Positions 1-8,721 are shown, counted from the stretch's first letter. The stretch: 64,000 nucleotides of DNA from Amycolatopsis sp. CA-126428 (GCF_002904335.1 NZ_PPHF01000010.1:62001-126000); one strand, 5' to 3'. The notes: generated from the letters alone by a model not told the origin. A program made the numbers and translations.

Positions 1-827
1 CCGGCCGGGCCCGGGTCGTCGGGCTCACCGGACCACCCGGTGTCGGCAAGTCGACTTCGACCTCGGCGCTGCTCACCGCCTTGCGCGCGGAGGGCAAGCG
101 GGTCGGGGTCCTCGCCATCGACCCGTCTTCGCCGTTTTCGGGCGGGGCGCTGCTCGGCGACCGGATCCGGATGACCGAGCACGCCACCGACCCCGGCGTG
201 TTCATCCGCTCGATGGCCACGCGCGGGCACCTCGGCGGGCTCTCGTGGGCGACCCCGCAGGCGGTGCGCGTGCTGGACGCGGCCGGCTTCGACGTCGTGC
301 TGATCGAGACCGTCGGCGTCGGACAGTCCGAAGTGGACGTCGTGAAGCTGGCCGACACCACGGTGGTGCTGCTCGCCCCGGGCATGGGCGACGGCATCCA
401 GGCCGCGAAGGCCGGCGTGCTCGAGATCGCCGACGTCTTCGTCGTCAACAAGGCGGACCGCGAAGGCGCCGACGCCACGGTGCACGACCTCAAGCAGATG
501 ATTTCGCTGGCACGACGGGAGATCCGGGGACCGAGCTGGCGTCAGCCGATCGTGCGGACCGTCGCGGCGAAGGGCGAGGGTGTCGACGAGGTCGTGCAAG
601 CGCTGGCCGCGCACCACGACTGGCTCGTCGAGCACGACGAGCTGGCCCGGCGCCGGGTGGCCAGGGCACGCGACGAGGTGGAGGCCATTGCGCTCCGGCG
701 GTTGCGGGCCGAGCTCGTGGACCTGCGCGGCGGGGGACGGCTCGCCGGCGTCGCGGAGCGGGTCGTGGCGCGGGAGCTCGATCCGTTCGCCGCCGCCGAC
801 GAGCTGATCACGGACTTGCGAAGCTAG
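1..827 (+). CDS. meaB: MeaB-type methylmalonyl-CoA mutase chaperone GTPase, 5' end outside window
   Basis: This is a G3E-family GTPase of the MeaB/ArgK type. Such proteins load and protect the cobalamin cofactor of methylmalonyl-CoA mutase in the cytoplasm. The reading frame is open from base 3, so the gene begins outside the window. A P-loop GPPGVGKS is encoded at 30-53, followed by IDPSSPFSGGALLGDRIRM, the ETVGVGQSE switch region and the NKAD base-recognition motif, all typical of the family. The C-terminal helical part looks complete and ends at TAG 825-827. The last 20 bases overlap the end of the convergent TetR gene. The mutase genes would be expected just upstream but cannot be seen. 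Identification is firm. Confidence 0.95.
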   Translation, partial: GRARVVGLTGPPGVGKSTSTSALLTALRAEGKRVGVLAIDPSSPFSGGALLGDRIRMTEHATDPGVFIRSMATRGHLGGLSWATPQAVRVLDAAGFDVVLIETVGVGQSEVDVVKLADTTVVLLAPGMGDGIQAAKAGVLEIADVFVVNKADREGADATVHDLKQMISLARREIRGPSWRQPIVRTVAAKGEGVDEVVQALAAHHDWLVEHDELARRRVARARDEVEAIALRRLRAELVDLRGGGRLAGVAERVVARELDPFAAADELITDLRS

Positions 828-1488
828 TGCCGACCTTCGGCGGCGCGCTTCGTTCGCCGGCCGAGTAGTAGGCGAGGAACATGTCCACGCCACGGCTGAT
901 GAGGTCGTGGGTGCGCTCCTCTCCGAGCTGTTCGCCGTAGGCGGCGTGGGTGGAGTGGGGGTAGAGGACGAGGGCGTAGAGCTGGATCAACGCCAGCTCG
1001 ATGTCGGGGATGGCGAGCTCGCCGGCCTCGATGCGCTTGCGGAACTCCGTGGTCAGGATGGCGGACGTCAGGTCGGGGCCGTTGGCTTTCCACGCCTGGC
1101 CGAGCTCGGGGAACCGCTGCGCTTCACTCGCGACGAGCGCGCGCAGCGCTAGCACCTGGGGCTGCGCCATCCCGGCCACCCACCCTCGCGCCGTCCGCAC
1201 GAGGATCTCCCGGATGTCCTCGGATTCGGCCAGGCTCTTTTCGAGAGCCGACGTCGACTGCTGGAGTGCCTCCTTGAGGGCGTCGTGGATGACCGCGTGG
1301 AACAACTCGTTCTTGCTGCCGAAGTGGTTGTAGATCGTCACCTTCGAAACGTCGGCCCGCTGCGCGATGACGTCGATCCCGGCTTCGAAGCCGCGAGCGA
1401 GGAAGACCTCGCGGGCGGCCTCCACGATCGCCCGGCGCTTGAGGTCGGCGCGCTCGCCGGTGGGCGGGCGCCGTCGCGAGTCCGTCAT
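808..1488 (-). CDS. TetR/AcrR family repressor, divergent from MFS efflux gene
   Basis: This is a 226-aa TetR-family repressor. An N-terminal helix-turn-helix spans about residues 18-65 and includes RADVSKVTIYNHFGSKNELF, the usual TetR recognition-helix region. The C-terminal ligand domain resembles the AefR-like group. It is divergent from the MFS transporter, and the shared region holds three inverted repeats, so it very probably represses both genes and responds to a substrate of the pump. A TATGCT hexamer lies a few bases upstream of its ATG, so the mRNA may have a very short or no leader. The 3' end overlaps meaB by 20 bases in convergent orientation. The inducer is unknown. Confidence 0.92.
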   Translation of the reverse strand: MTDSRRRPPTGERADLKRRAIVEAAREVFLARGFEAGIDVIAQRADVSKVTIYNHFGSKNELFHAVIHDALKEALQQSTSALEKSLAESEDIREILVRTARGWVAGMAQPQVLALRALVASEAQRFPELGQAWKANGPDLTSAILTTEFRKRIEAGELAIPDIELALIQLYALVLYPHSTHAAYGEQLGEERTHDLISRGVDMFLAYYSAGERSAPPKVGTSFASP

Positions 1489-1509
1489 ACCCGAAGCATA
1501 CCGAGCGCC

Positions 1510-1576
1510 TGAACTGGGCAGTCCAGTTCACCTGAACTGAACTGTTGAGTTCATATGAACTGAAGCGTACAGTTCA
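1510..1576. promoter_or_regulatory. Three tandem TetR operators, TGAACTG-N7-CAGTTCA
   Basis: Three 21-bp inverted repeats lie in a row: 1510-1530 (perfect), 1533-1553 (one arm mismatch, TGAACTG/GAGTTCA) and 1556-1576 (perfect). Their centres at 1520, 1543 and 1566 are exactly 23 bp apart, about two helical turns. They fill the space between the divergent TetR and MFS genes and are the obvious binding sites for the TetR protein. Confidence 0.85.
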
Positions 1577-1609
1577 GCAGTGTCCAGCCGTGACGACCGG
1601 GAGGCACTC

Positions 1610-3055
1610 ATGCTGTTCGAACCGGAGCTGGCCTCCGTGAAACCCGCGGTGGAGCGCCACGGCCGCTGCGGCGCGCTGCTGGCGTTGCTGGCGTTCGCGA
1701 TGCTGATCGTTTCCCTCGACCAGTACATCGTCGTGGTCGCGTTGCCCGAGATCGGCCGGGACCTGGGGTACTCGGCCCAGACCCTGCAGGCGGTGATCAG
1801 CACGTACGCGATCGCCTCCAGCGGGTTCCTGCTGTTCGGCGGGCGGGCCGCGGACCTGCTCGGCCGGCGCCGGATGCTGGTGGCCGGACTGGCGCTCTAC
1901 GCTGTCGCTTCGGTGATCGGGGGACTGGCCACCGCGCCGCTGTGGCAGCTCGCCGGCCGCGCGCTTCAGGGCCTGGGCGGCGCGTTGGTCTTTCCCAGCA
2001 CCCTGGCCATCATCAACACGACCTTCGCCGAGGGGCGCGACCGCAATCGCGCGCTGAGCGTGTGGGGCGGAGCCGGGGCCGCCGGCCTGGTCATCGGGGT
2101 GCTGCTCGGTGGCGTGCTCACGCAGGGTTTCGGGTGGCGGGCGGTGTTCTTCGTCAACGTTCCGCTGGCCGGTTTCGCGATCGTGCCGGCGTTCGCGCTC
2201 ATCGCCGCCGACCGGCGGCGTGCGGTGAGCCGGCGGTTCGACCTGGCCGGCACGCTCAGCGTCACCGGCGCGGTGACCTTGCTGGCGTTCGCGCTGGTCC
2301 GTGGGCCGGATGCGGGCTGGGGTTCGCCCGGGATCGTGGCCGCCCTGGCCGTGGGGACCGTGCTGCTCGGGTCCTTCGCGGTGATCGAGCGGCGCAGCGC
2401 GGACCCGCTGCTGCCCCGCGGCCTGCTGCGCAACCCGAGCCTCGTGCTGGCCTTGGTGGTCGCGTTCATGTTCACGGCCACCTTCGGATCGCTGCTGTAC
2501 TTCCTGTCCATCCACTTCCAGGACGTGTGGGGCTACGACGCCCTGACCACCGGGCTCGGGTTCCTGCTGCCGACCGCGGTGGTGGTCACCGGCTCGGTGC
2601 TGGCCGGCTCCGTCGTGACCCGGATCGGGGTGCGGCGCACCCTGCTCGGCGCGCTCGCCACCGGCGCCGTGGGCACGTGCTTGCTCGGGCTCGCGCTCAC
2701 GCCGGACGGCTCGTACGCCTGGCTGGTGCCCGGCCTGATCGCGGTCAGCATCGGCGACGGGATGGTCTTCACGGCCATGTACATCGCCGCGGCGACGGGG
2801 GTGCCCGGCCACCGGCAGGGTGTCGCCTCGGGGATCGTCACCACCGGTTCCGGCGTGGGTGCGGCGGCCGGGCTCGCGGTGCTCGTCCTCATCGCCAACA
2901 CCACCGCCAACACCACCGCCGGCGCTCACGGGCTGGACGACGAGGCGTTGCGGATCGCGACCGGCGCGGGGATCCGGGTGGCGGTGTTCGCCATCGCCGC
3001 GGGAATCGTGCTCACCTTCCTGATCGCCCTGACGTCTTTCCGGCGCGGCTCTTGA
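1610..3055 (+). CDS. MFS drug efflux transporter, DHA2 (EmrB/QacA) type
   Basis: This is a membrane proton-coupled exporter of about 481 residues, the usual size for 14-helix DHA2 pumps. The family motif A region is visible as [13 protein letters not shown] after the second helix, and the helix-1 acidic motif as [18 protein letters not shown] at 1580 is in frame, but it sits four bases from the third operator and has no ribosome site. ATG 1610 has GGGAGG at 1599-1604 with good spacing, so it was chosen. The gene is divergent from the TetR gene and should be induced when that repressor leaves its operators. The substrate cannot be told from sequence; a drug, dye or own metabolite is likely by family. 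Confidence 0.9.
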   Translation: MLFEPELASVKPAVERHGRCGALLALLAFAMLIVSLDQYIVVVALPEIGRDLGYSAQTLQAVISTYAIASSGFLLFGGRAADLLGRRRMLVAGLALYAVASVIGGLATAPLWQLAGRALQGLGGALVFPSTLAIINTTFAEGRDRNRALSVWGGAGAAGLVIGVLLGGVLTQGFGWRAVFFVNVPLAGFAIVPAFALIAADRRRAVSRRFDLAGTLSVTGAVTLLAFALVRGPDAGWGSPGIVAALAVGTVLLGSFAVIERRSADPLLPRGLLRNPSLVLALVVAFMFTATFGSLLYFLSIHFQDVWGYDALTTGLGFLLPTAVVVTGSVLAGSVVTRIGVRRTLLGALATGAVGTCLLGLALTPDGSYAWLVPGLIAVSIGDGMVFTAMYIAAATGVPGHRQGVASGIVTTGSGVGAAAGLAVLVLIANTTANTTAGAHGLDDEALRIATGAGIRVAVFAIAAGIVLTFLIALTSFRRGS

Positions 3056-3411
3056 CCGGTCGCGGCCGGGGCGCTCCCTCGCCGCTTTCCGTTGCCGCGG
3101 CTCGATGAACGCGCCGTCAGGCGTCCTCCGGCCGCGCCCCGGTGCGGCACGCAAGAACCCGAGCAGTGCCTGCACGAGCTGTCGGATGCCTGCTGTGCCA
3201 ACGGTTCTTCTCATGTCTGACCCCTTCGCCGGGCGGCGCTTTGCCGCGTGCTGACCATCGTGCGCCGGGGGTCCGACAATTTCCGGGGTGAGAGCCCCGA
3301 GGTTCACCCGATGGACTGACAGGGGCGACTTTCGCGGGTTCTGGCTGTCGGTGCCGGGCCCTAGACTGCGGGGCGCTCCGGAACCGGGCGATCACTGGGA
3401 GGGCGTGCAGG
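3056..3411. other. Gene-free stretch carrying the cyclophilin promoter
   Basis: I see no convincing gene here. A plausible promoter for the cyclophilin gene is TTCTGG at 3339-3344 and TAGACT at 3362-3367 with a 17-bp spacer, giving a leader of about 40 bases. The first 200 bases hold an open minus-strand frame that continues antisense through the MFS gene; it is best taken as a shadow. Confidence 0.4.
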
Positions 3412-4137
3412 ATGAAGAGGACACTTCTCACCGCGCTGGCGGCGGGCGCGTTGTTCGTGGCCGGGAACGGCGTCGCCGCGGCGGCCGACGCGCCACCGCC
3501 GAAGACGACCCACGGGCCCTGCCAGTACACCGAAACCCCGGACGAACCGCCCGCGCGGCCGGTGCCGCTGCCGCCCGATCCGCGGCACACGCCGAGCCAC
3601 GGCAAGGTCGACGTCGCCATCCCGACCAGCCAGGGCGCGCTGCCGCTGCGGCTGGACCGCGCGAAGGCGCCGTGCACCGTGCAGAGCTTCCTGCACCTGG
3701 CGCGGCACCGGTTCTACGACCACACGGTGTGCCACCGGCTCACCGCGTACCCGACGTTGAAGGTGCTGCAGTGCGGCGACCCGACCGCGACCGGCGAGGG
3801 CGGGCCGGGCTACAAGTACAAGGACGAGCTGCCGGTGGACCTGCCGCCGGCGCCGACCGACCCGACCGGCGCCCGGCGCGTCTACGCGCGCGGCCTGCTC
3901 GCGATGGCCAACGCGGGGCCGGATACGAATGGTTCGCAGTTCTTCGTCGTGTACGGCGATTCCGCGCTGCGGCCGAACTACACGGTGTTCGGCACGGTCG
4001 GTGCGGAGGGGCTGAGGACGCTCGACAAGGTCGCGGCGGGCGGGATCCAGCCGACCGCGGAGGACCCGGCGCCGGTCGACGGCACGCCGGTGCTGCGCAC
4101 GGAACTGCTGCGGGTCCGGCCGGACTGCTGGTTCTGA
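3412..4137 (+). CDS. Secreted cyclophilin-type peptidyl-prolyl isomerase
   Basis: This 241-aa protein has a Sec signal peptide (residues 1 to about 25, ending near GVAAAADA), a proline-rich linker and a cyclophilin domain from about residue 62. Cyclophilins catalyse cis-trans isomerisation of peptidyl-proline bonds and help proteins fold, here outside the membrane. Visible motifs are APCTVQSFLHLARHRFYD, MANAGPDTNGSQFFV and NYTVFGTV. The usual active-site FHR is replaced by CHRL (VCHRLTAYP), and several cysteines (C42, about C86, C107, C119 and C239) could form disulfides. GGGAGG lies upstream of the ATG. Activity on substrates is unproven because the active-site loop is divergent. No operon partner is seen. 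Confidence 0.9.
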   Translation: MKRTLLTALAAGALFVAGNGVAAAADAPPPKTTHGPCQYTETPDEPPARPVPLPPDPRHTPSHGKVDVAIPTSQGALPLRLDRAKAPCTVQSFLHLARHRFYDHTVCHRLTAYPTLKVLQCGDPTATGEGGPGYKYKDELPVDLPPAPTDPTGARRVYARGLLAMANAGPDTNGSQFFVVYGDSALRPNYTVFGTVGAEGLRTLDKVAAGGIQPTAEDPAPVDGTPVLRTELLRVRPDCWF

Positions 4138-4197
4138 CGGTGGTCGCGGGCCGCTCCGGTGGGGCGGCCCGCGGGCATCTCGGGTGCTTGGTGAGGT

Positions 4198-4420
4198 ATC
4201 GCGCGTGATCGGGCGGGCTTCATGCGTGATCGAGGGGGCATCACGTGTGATTGGAGGGGCATCACCCGTGATTGGGAGGTCGACTCACGTGATTGGAGGG
4301 TCGACTCGCGTATCTGGAGGGTCGGTTCGCGTGCCTGGAGGGTCGGTTCGTGTATCTGGAGGGTCGGTTCGCGTGCCTGGATGGACGACTCGCGTGGTGG
4401 AGGGTGGGAGTCGAGGGGTG
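4198..4420. repeat. 21-bp degenerate tandem repeat array between convergent genes
   Basis: About ten head-to-tail units follow the pattern TCGCGTGnnTGGAGGGTCGrY. Nearly all are 21 bp and one is about 23 bp. Early units read CGTGATyGGAGGG and later ones CGTGCCTGGAGGG or CGTATCTGGAGGG, so the array drifts gradually from left to right. It lies between the 3' ends of the cyclophilin and MocR genes. Because 21 is a multiple of three, it yields artificial heptapeptide ORFs on both strands. The function is unknown; a terminator-like, DNA-bending or protein-binding role is possible. Confidence 0.85.
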
Positions 4421-4422
4421 GG

Positions 4423-5805
4423 TTAGGGGGTTGTTTCGGCTAGGGCCTCTACCAGGTTTTGGGTTGCGCCGGTGAAGGCGTGCTTCGGGGTGGCCGCGTA
4501 GCCGACGATGAGGCCGCCGGGGGCGTTGGGGGTCATCCAGTGGCCGGCCAGGCCCTCGATGCCGATCGCACGGCGGCGGCAGGCCGCCAGGGCCGTGGCC
4601 TCCGAGGGGCCGTCCGGCGGGAGCATCAGCAGCAGGTGCAGGCCCGCCGCGATGCCGTGCGGGCGCACGGAATCCGGCAGCGCGGCCAAGAGGCGGGTGC
4701 GGCGGGAGCGGTACTCGGCGCGGCTGCGGCGGATGTGCCGGTCGTAGGCCCCCGAGTCGATCAGCTCGGCCAGCACCAGCTGGTTCAGCACCGCCGGGCG
4801 CGAGCCGCTGTCGGCCATCGCCGCGCGGACCGGCTCCACCAGCGAGCGCGGGAGCACCAGCCACGCGAGCCGGAGGGCCGGGGCGAGCGTCTTGCTGGCC
4901 GTTCCCGCGTACACCACCCGCTCCGGCGCGAGCGCCTGCAACGCCCCGACCTGCTGGCGGTCGAAGCGGAACTCGCCGTCGTAGTCGTCCTCGAGCACGA
5001 ACGCCCCCGATTCGCTCGCCCAGCGCGCGAGCGCCGCCCGGCGTGGCGGGGCCAGCGTGACGCCGGTGGGGTACTGGTGCGCCGGGGTCACGACCACCGC
5101 CGGACTGTCCAAAGCGGACACGTCGATGCCGTGCCCGTCGACGTCCACGCCGACGATCCGCGGGCCCTGCGCCGCCGCGATCGACCGGTACATCGCCATC
5201 GACGGGTTCTCGAACGCCAGTTCGCCGACGCCCAGGCCGGAAAGCGCCCGGGACACCACCGCGACGGCGTGCGAAAACCCGTGGCACACCACGATCCGCG
5301 CCGGGTCGGCGACCACCCCGCGGGCCCGGGCCAGGTAGCCGGCCAGGGTGTCGCGCAGCTCGGGTGCGCCCAGCTCCGACTCGTAGCCGAACGCCGACGC
5401 CGGGGTCCGCAGCAGGGCCCGGCGGGTCGCGGTGAGCCACGCCTGCCGGGGGAACGCCGTCAGGTCCGGGCGGCCCGGCCGCAGGTCCCAGCGCGGCGCC
5501 GGGTCGCGCGGGACCGGCCGCGGCGCGGACTGGGGCAGCGAACCCGCCGTCGCCACCCGGGTCGGCGCACCCTGCGCCGTGCGCAGGTACCCCTCCGCGG
5601 CGAGATCGGCGTACACGCGCGTGACCGTCCCGCGGGCGACGCCGAGGTCGTGGGCCAGCGCGCGGGTCGAGGGCACCGCCGCGCCCGCCTGCCACCGGCC
5701 GTCCCGGATGGCCGCGCGGATCGCCGTCGCGAGCCCGCCGCGGCCCGTCGAAGGCTGCCAGCCGAGGTGGACGTCGAGCCCGGAACTGGACCACGATTCC
5801 GTCAT
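4423..5805 (-). CDS. MocR/PdxR-type GntR regulator with aminotransferase-like domain
   Basis: This 460-aa protein joins an N-terminal GntR winged helix-turn-helix (about residues 15-80, with VPSTRALAHDLGVARGTVTR) to a fold-type I aminotransferase domain. The PLP-binding lysine is expected in GTASKTLAPALRLAW. MocR proteins usually sense PLP or an amino-compound adduct and control a neighbouring gene. ATG 5805 was preferred over an in-frame start at 5859, which lies inside the divergent gene and would remove the intergenic space. TGGACCA direct repeats lie around the start. The likely target is the divergent CMD-family gene and the PEP-mutase-like gene coupled to it. The effector is unknown. 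Confidence 0.9.
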   Translation of the reverse strand: MTESWSSSGLDVHLGWQPSTGRGGLATAIRAAIRDGRWQAGAAVPSTRALAHDLGVARGTVTRVYADLAAEGYLRTAQGAPTRVATAGSLPQSAPRPVPRDPAPRWDLRPGRPDLTAFPRQAWLTATRRALLRTPASAFGYESELGAPELRDTLAGYLARARGVVADPARIVVCHGFSHAVAVVSRALSGLGVGELAFENPSMAMYRSIAAAQGPRIVGVDVDGHGIDVSALDSPAVVVTPAHQYPTGVTLAPPRRAALARWASESGAFVLEDDYDGEFRFDRQQVGALQALAPERVVYAGTASKTLAPALRLAWLVLPRSLVEPVRAAMADSGSRPAVLNQLVLAELIDSGAYDRHIRRSRAEYRSRRTRLLAALPDSVRPHGIAAGLHLLLMLPPDGPSEATALAACRRRAIGIEGLAGHWMTPNAPGGLIVGYAATPKHAFTGATQNLVEALAETTP

Positions 5806-5844
5806 GTGACTGGACCATACCCGTGGACCAGTTGGCACTAGCGT
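5785..5844. promoter_or_regulatory. Divergent MocR/CMD promoter region with TGGACCA direct repeats
   Basis: TGGACCA occurs at 5787-5793, 5811-5817 and 5824-5830, the first two inside the longer word ACTGGACCA. Direct repeats near divergent promoters are the usual MocR-type binding pattern. A -10 hexamer TAGCGT at 5839-5844 lies 7 bases before ATG 5852, pointing to a leaderless CMD-family transcript. Confidence 0.55.
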
Positions 5845-5851
5845 GGACGGC

Positions 5852-6313
5852 ATGACCAAGCGAATCGGGCTCGGGGGCGCTCCCGAGCTTTACCAGGCGA
5901 TGGCGAACCTGCAGGCCGAGGTGAACAAGGCCGGCGCCAACGCGGGGCTCGACCCCAAGCTGCTGGAACTGGTGAAGACCCGCGCCTCGCAGATCAACGG
6001 CTGCGCGTACTGCCTCGACATGCACTCCCGCGACGCGCTCGAGCTGGGCGAGTCGCCGCGGCGGCTGTTCGTGCTCGACGGCTGGCGCGAGACCGACCTG
6101 TTCACCGAGCAGGAGCAGGCCGCCCTCGCCCTCACCGAGGCGATGACCAAGCTGTCCGCGACGCAGACCGTCCCCGACGACGTCTACGAGCGGGCGGTGC
6201 GGGTGTTCACCGAGGAGCAGTACCAGGCCGTCGCCTGGGAGATCATCGCCATCAACAGCTGGAACCGGATGACCATCACCAGCCACACGCCGCTGCCGAA
6301 GCGGGACGCGTGA
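5852..6313 (+). CDS. Carboxymuconolactone decarboxylase/AhpD-like family protein
   Basis: This 153-aa all-helical protein carries the AhpD-type redox motif C51-A-Y-C54-L-D-M-H58. The family contains thioldisulfide reductases and alkylhydroperoxidase-like enzymes as well as true decarboxylases; an alkylhydroperoxidase-like role is more likely here because of the CxxC..H motif. ATG 5852 was chosen over GTG 5843 because of the -10 hexamer 7 bases ahead. Its stop overlaps the GTG start of the next gene (GTGA), so the two are translationally coupled. It is divergent from a MocR regulator that probably controls it. The substrate is unknown. Confidence 0.88.
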   Translation: MTKRIGLGGAPELYQAMANLQAEVNKAGANAGLDPKLLELVKTRASQINGCAYCLDMHSRDALELGESPRRLFVLDGWRETDLFTEQEQAALALTEAMTKLSATQTVPDDVYERAVRVFTEEQYQAVAWEIIAINSWNRMTITSHTPLPKRDA

Positions 6314-7047
6314 CCGCCGCCGCGCTCAAGGCGCTGCACGTCCCCGGCAAGCCGCTGGTGCTGCCGAACGTCTGGGACGCCGACACGGCGAAGCTCGTCG
6401 AGGCCGCCGGGTTCCCCGCCATCGCGACCAGTTCGGTCGCCGTGGCGGCCGCGCTGGGGTTCGCCGACGGCGAGCAGGCACCCGCGGCCGAGATGTTCGC
6501 GGCCGCCGCGCGGATCGCGAAGGCGGTCGGTGTCCCGGTCACGGTCGACGCCGAGTCGGGCTACGGCCTGTCCGGCGCCGAACTGGCGGGCCGGCTGCTC
6601 GACGCCGGGGCCGTCGGCTGCAACTTCGAGGACACCGACCACGCGACCGGCGACGTCCGGCCGGTCGGCGAGCAGGCGGCCCGGATCGCCGCCCTGCGCG
6701 AGGCGGCGGGCGACGGCCTGGTGATCAACGCCCGGGTCGACTCCTTCCGCGGCGTGGACCCGGAAGAAGCGCTCGAAGCGGGCGTCGCCCGGGCGAAGGC
6801 CTACCTCGAAGCGGGCGCCGACTGCGTCTACCCGATCCACCTGCGCACGCCGGAGCTGATCGCGGAGTTCGTGCGGGAGACCGCCGGTGCGGTCAACACG
6901 GCCGCCTGGCCGGGCGGCCCCGGCCTCGAAAACCTCGCCGAACTGGGGGTGGCGAGGATTTCGCTGGGCGGCGGGCTGTGGCAGTACCTGCGGAAGCAGT
7001 TCGAGACGGTCGTGAAAGGCGTTGCGCAGGGCAAGCTGCCGTACTGA
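6310..7047 (+). CDS. Isocitrate lyase/PEP mutase superfamily protein
   Basis: This 245-aa TIM-barrel protein belongs to the isocitrate lyase/phosphoenolpyruvate mutase superfamily, small PEP-mutase-like branch. Members make or break C-C or C-P bonds next to a carboxylate. Visible family segments are LPNVWDADTAKLVEAAGF, ATSS, VTVDAESGYG and GCNFEDTDH, the last two carrying metal-binding acidic residues. The KKCGH box of true isocitrate lyases is absent; the real aceA is at 58.8 kb. The GTG start overlaps the stop of the CMD-family gene. A hairpin follows at 7054-7102. The exact reaction is not predictable. Confidence 0.87.
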   Translation: MTAAALKALHVPGKPLVLPNVWDADTAKLVEAAGFPAIATSSVAVAAALGFADGEQAPAAEMFAAAARIAKAVGVPVTVDAESGYGLSGAELAGRLLDAGAVGCNFEDTDHATGDVRPVGEQAARIAALREAAGDGLVINARVDSFRGVDPEEALEAGVARAKAYLEAGADCVYPIHLRTPELIAEFVRETAGAVNTAAWPGGPGLENLAELGVARISLGGGLWQYLRKQFETVVKGVAQGKLPY

Positions 7048-7053
7048 GCATGG

Positions 7054-7102
7054 CCGAAGGCCGCCGCGAGGGGATCGGGAACACCCTCGCGACGGCCTTC
7101 GG
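7054..7102. terminator. Bidirectional hairpin between convergent genes
   Basis: CCGAAGGCCG-CCGCGAG (from 7054) pairs with CTCGCG-ACGGCCTTCGG (to 7102) with one mismatch and a loop of about 15 bases. It separates the PEP-mutase-like gene from the convergent symporter gene and can serve both strands. Confidence 0.75.
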
Positions 7103-7113
7103 GGTCGGTGGAG

Positions 7114-8721
7114 CTAGTGCGCCACGGCCTTTTCGGCGCCCGCACCGGTGAGGGAGCGGACCTCCATCTCGGCGTACTTCTTCTCGTCGTGCTCCTTGGA
7201 CAGCACCGTGCCCAGCCAGCCCAGGAAGAACGCGGCCGGGATCGAGACGAGCCCGGGGTTGCTCAGCGGGAACCAGGCGAAGTCGACGCTCTTAATCATC
7301 GACGTGCTCTTGCCGGACACGGCCGGCGAGAAGACGATCAGCACGATCGTGATGGCCAGGCCACCGTAGATCGACCACAGCGCGCCCTGGGTGTTGAACC
7401 GCTTCCAGAACAGCGAGTAGAGGATCGTCGGCAGGTTCGCCGACGCCGCGACCGCGAAGGCCAGCGCCACCAGGAAGGCGACGTTCTGCCCGTTGGCCAG
7501 GATGCCGCCGCCGATGGCGAGGGCGCCGATCACCACCGCGGTGATCCGGGCGACCCGGACCTCCGAGCCGGGCGAGGGCTTGCCCCGCTTGACGACGTTC
7601 GCGTAGACGTCGTGGGCGAAGGACGCCGACGCCGTGATCGTCAGGCCCGCGACCACCGCGAGGATCGTCGCGAAGGCGACCGCGGAGATCAGGCCCAGCA
7701 GCACCGGCCCGCCCAGTTCGAGCGCGAGCAGCGGGGCCGCGGAGTTGACCCCGCCCGGCGCCTTCTTGATCGTGTCCGGCCCGACCAGCGCACCGGCGCC
7801 GTAGCCCAGGACCAGCGTGAACAGGTAGAACACGCCGATCAGGACGATCGCCCAGACCACCGAACGGCGCGCGTCGCGCGCGGTCGGCACGGTGTAGAAG
7901 CGCATCAGGACGTGCGGCAGGCCCGCGGTGCCCAGCACCAGTGCGATGCCGAGGGAGAGGAAGTCCAGCTTGGACGTCCCGGTGGCGCCGTACTGCTTGC
8001 CCGGGCCGAGCAACGTCTGCCCGGCCTTGCCCGCTTTGTCGACCGCGGCCTGCAGCAGCTGGGAGAAGTTGAAGCCGTACTTGCCGAGCACCCAGAGCGT
8101 GATCACGAGCGCGCCGACGATGAGCAGCGCGGCCTTGATGATCTGCACCCAGGTGGTGCCCTTCATACCGCCGATCAGCACGTAGGCGATCATGATCACG
8201 CCGACCACGGCGATCACCAGTGCCTGCGCGCCCTTGCCTTCGACGCCGAGCAGCAGCGCGACGAGACCGCCCGCGCCCGCCATCTGCGCGAGCAGGTAGA
8301 AGAACGACACGATCAGCGTCGACGTCGCGGCCGCGGCCCGCACCGGGCGCTGCTTCATCCGGAACGCGAGGACGTCGCCCATGGTGAACTTGCCGGTGTT
8401 GCGCAGCAGTTCCGCGACCAGCAGCAGGGCGACGAGCCACGCCACCAGGAAGCCGATGGAGTAGAGGAACCCGTCGTAGCCGTTGATGGCGATCGCGCCG
8501 GCGATGCCGAGGAACGACGCCGCCGACAGGTAGTCACCCGAGATGGCGATGCCGTTCTGCGGGCCGGTGAACGCGCGGCCGGCGGCGTAGTAGTCCGACG
8601 CCGTCTTCGTGTTGCGGCTGGCCCGGAACACGATCACCAGGGTGATGAGCACGAAGGCGGCGAAGATGATGATGTTGAGGAGCGGGTTGCTGCCTTCCAC
8701 ACCCGCGGCGATGTTCGTCAT
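7114..8721 (-). CDS. Cation/acetate-type sodium:solute symporter (ActP-like)
   Basis: This 535-aa membrane protein of the sodium:solute symporter family has about 13 predicted helices. It is close to the ActP/MctC group, which imports acetate and other short monocarboxylates with sodium or protons. Typical segments are YYAAGRAFTGPQNGIAISGD, SAASFLGIAGAIAI and AGLPHVLMRFYTVP. Its start overlaps the stop of the upstream DUF485 gene (ATGA, 8718-8721), the classic yjcH-actP arrangement. It is the last gene of a run that includes a second symporter and a LytS/LytTR pair, which suggests sensing-controlled uptake of acetate, pyruvate or propionate. Substrate assignment rests on family and context. 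Confidence 0.9.
   Translation of the reverse strand: MTNIAAGVEGSNPLLNIIIFAAFVLITLVIVFRASRNTKTASDYYAAGRAFTGPQNGIAISGDYLSAASFLGIAGAIAINGYDGFLYSIGFLVAWLVALLLVAELLRNTGKFTMGDVLAFRMKQRPVRAAAATSTLIVSFFYLLAQMAGAGGLVALLLGVEGKGAQALVIAVVGVIMIAYVLIGGMKGTTWVQIIKAALLIVGALVITLWVLGKYGFNFSQLLQAAVDKAGKAGQTLLGPGKQYGATGTSKLDFLSLGIALVLGTAGLPHVLMRFYTVPTARDARRSVVWAIVLIGVFYLFTLVLGYGAGALVGPDTIKKAPGGVNSAAPLLALELGGPVLLGLISAVAFATILAVVAGLTITASASFAHDVYANVVKRGKPSPGSEVRVARITAVVIGALAIGGGILANGQNVAFLVALAFAVAASANLPTILYSLFWKRFNTQGALWSIYGGLAITIVLIVFSPAVSGKSTSMIKSVDFAWFPLSNPGLVSIPAAFFLGWLGTVLSKEHDEKKYAEMEVRSLTGAGAEKAVAH

Noticed and set aside
3056..3213. Small minus-strand ORF beginning MRRTVGTAGIRQL
   Set aside because: A weak purine stretch precedes it, but the frame runs on through the MFS gene without a stop, and composition is not protein-like.
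1574..3307. 577-codon minus-strand open frame
   Set aside because: It is antisense to the MFS gene, has a low-complexity Arg/Gly/Pro composition typical of shadow frames in GC-rich DNA and no ribosome site.
4184..4426. 80-aa ORF of heptapeptide repeats
   Set aside because: It arises because the tandem unit is 21 bp. There is no ribosome site, and an equal repeat frame exists on the other strand.
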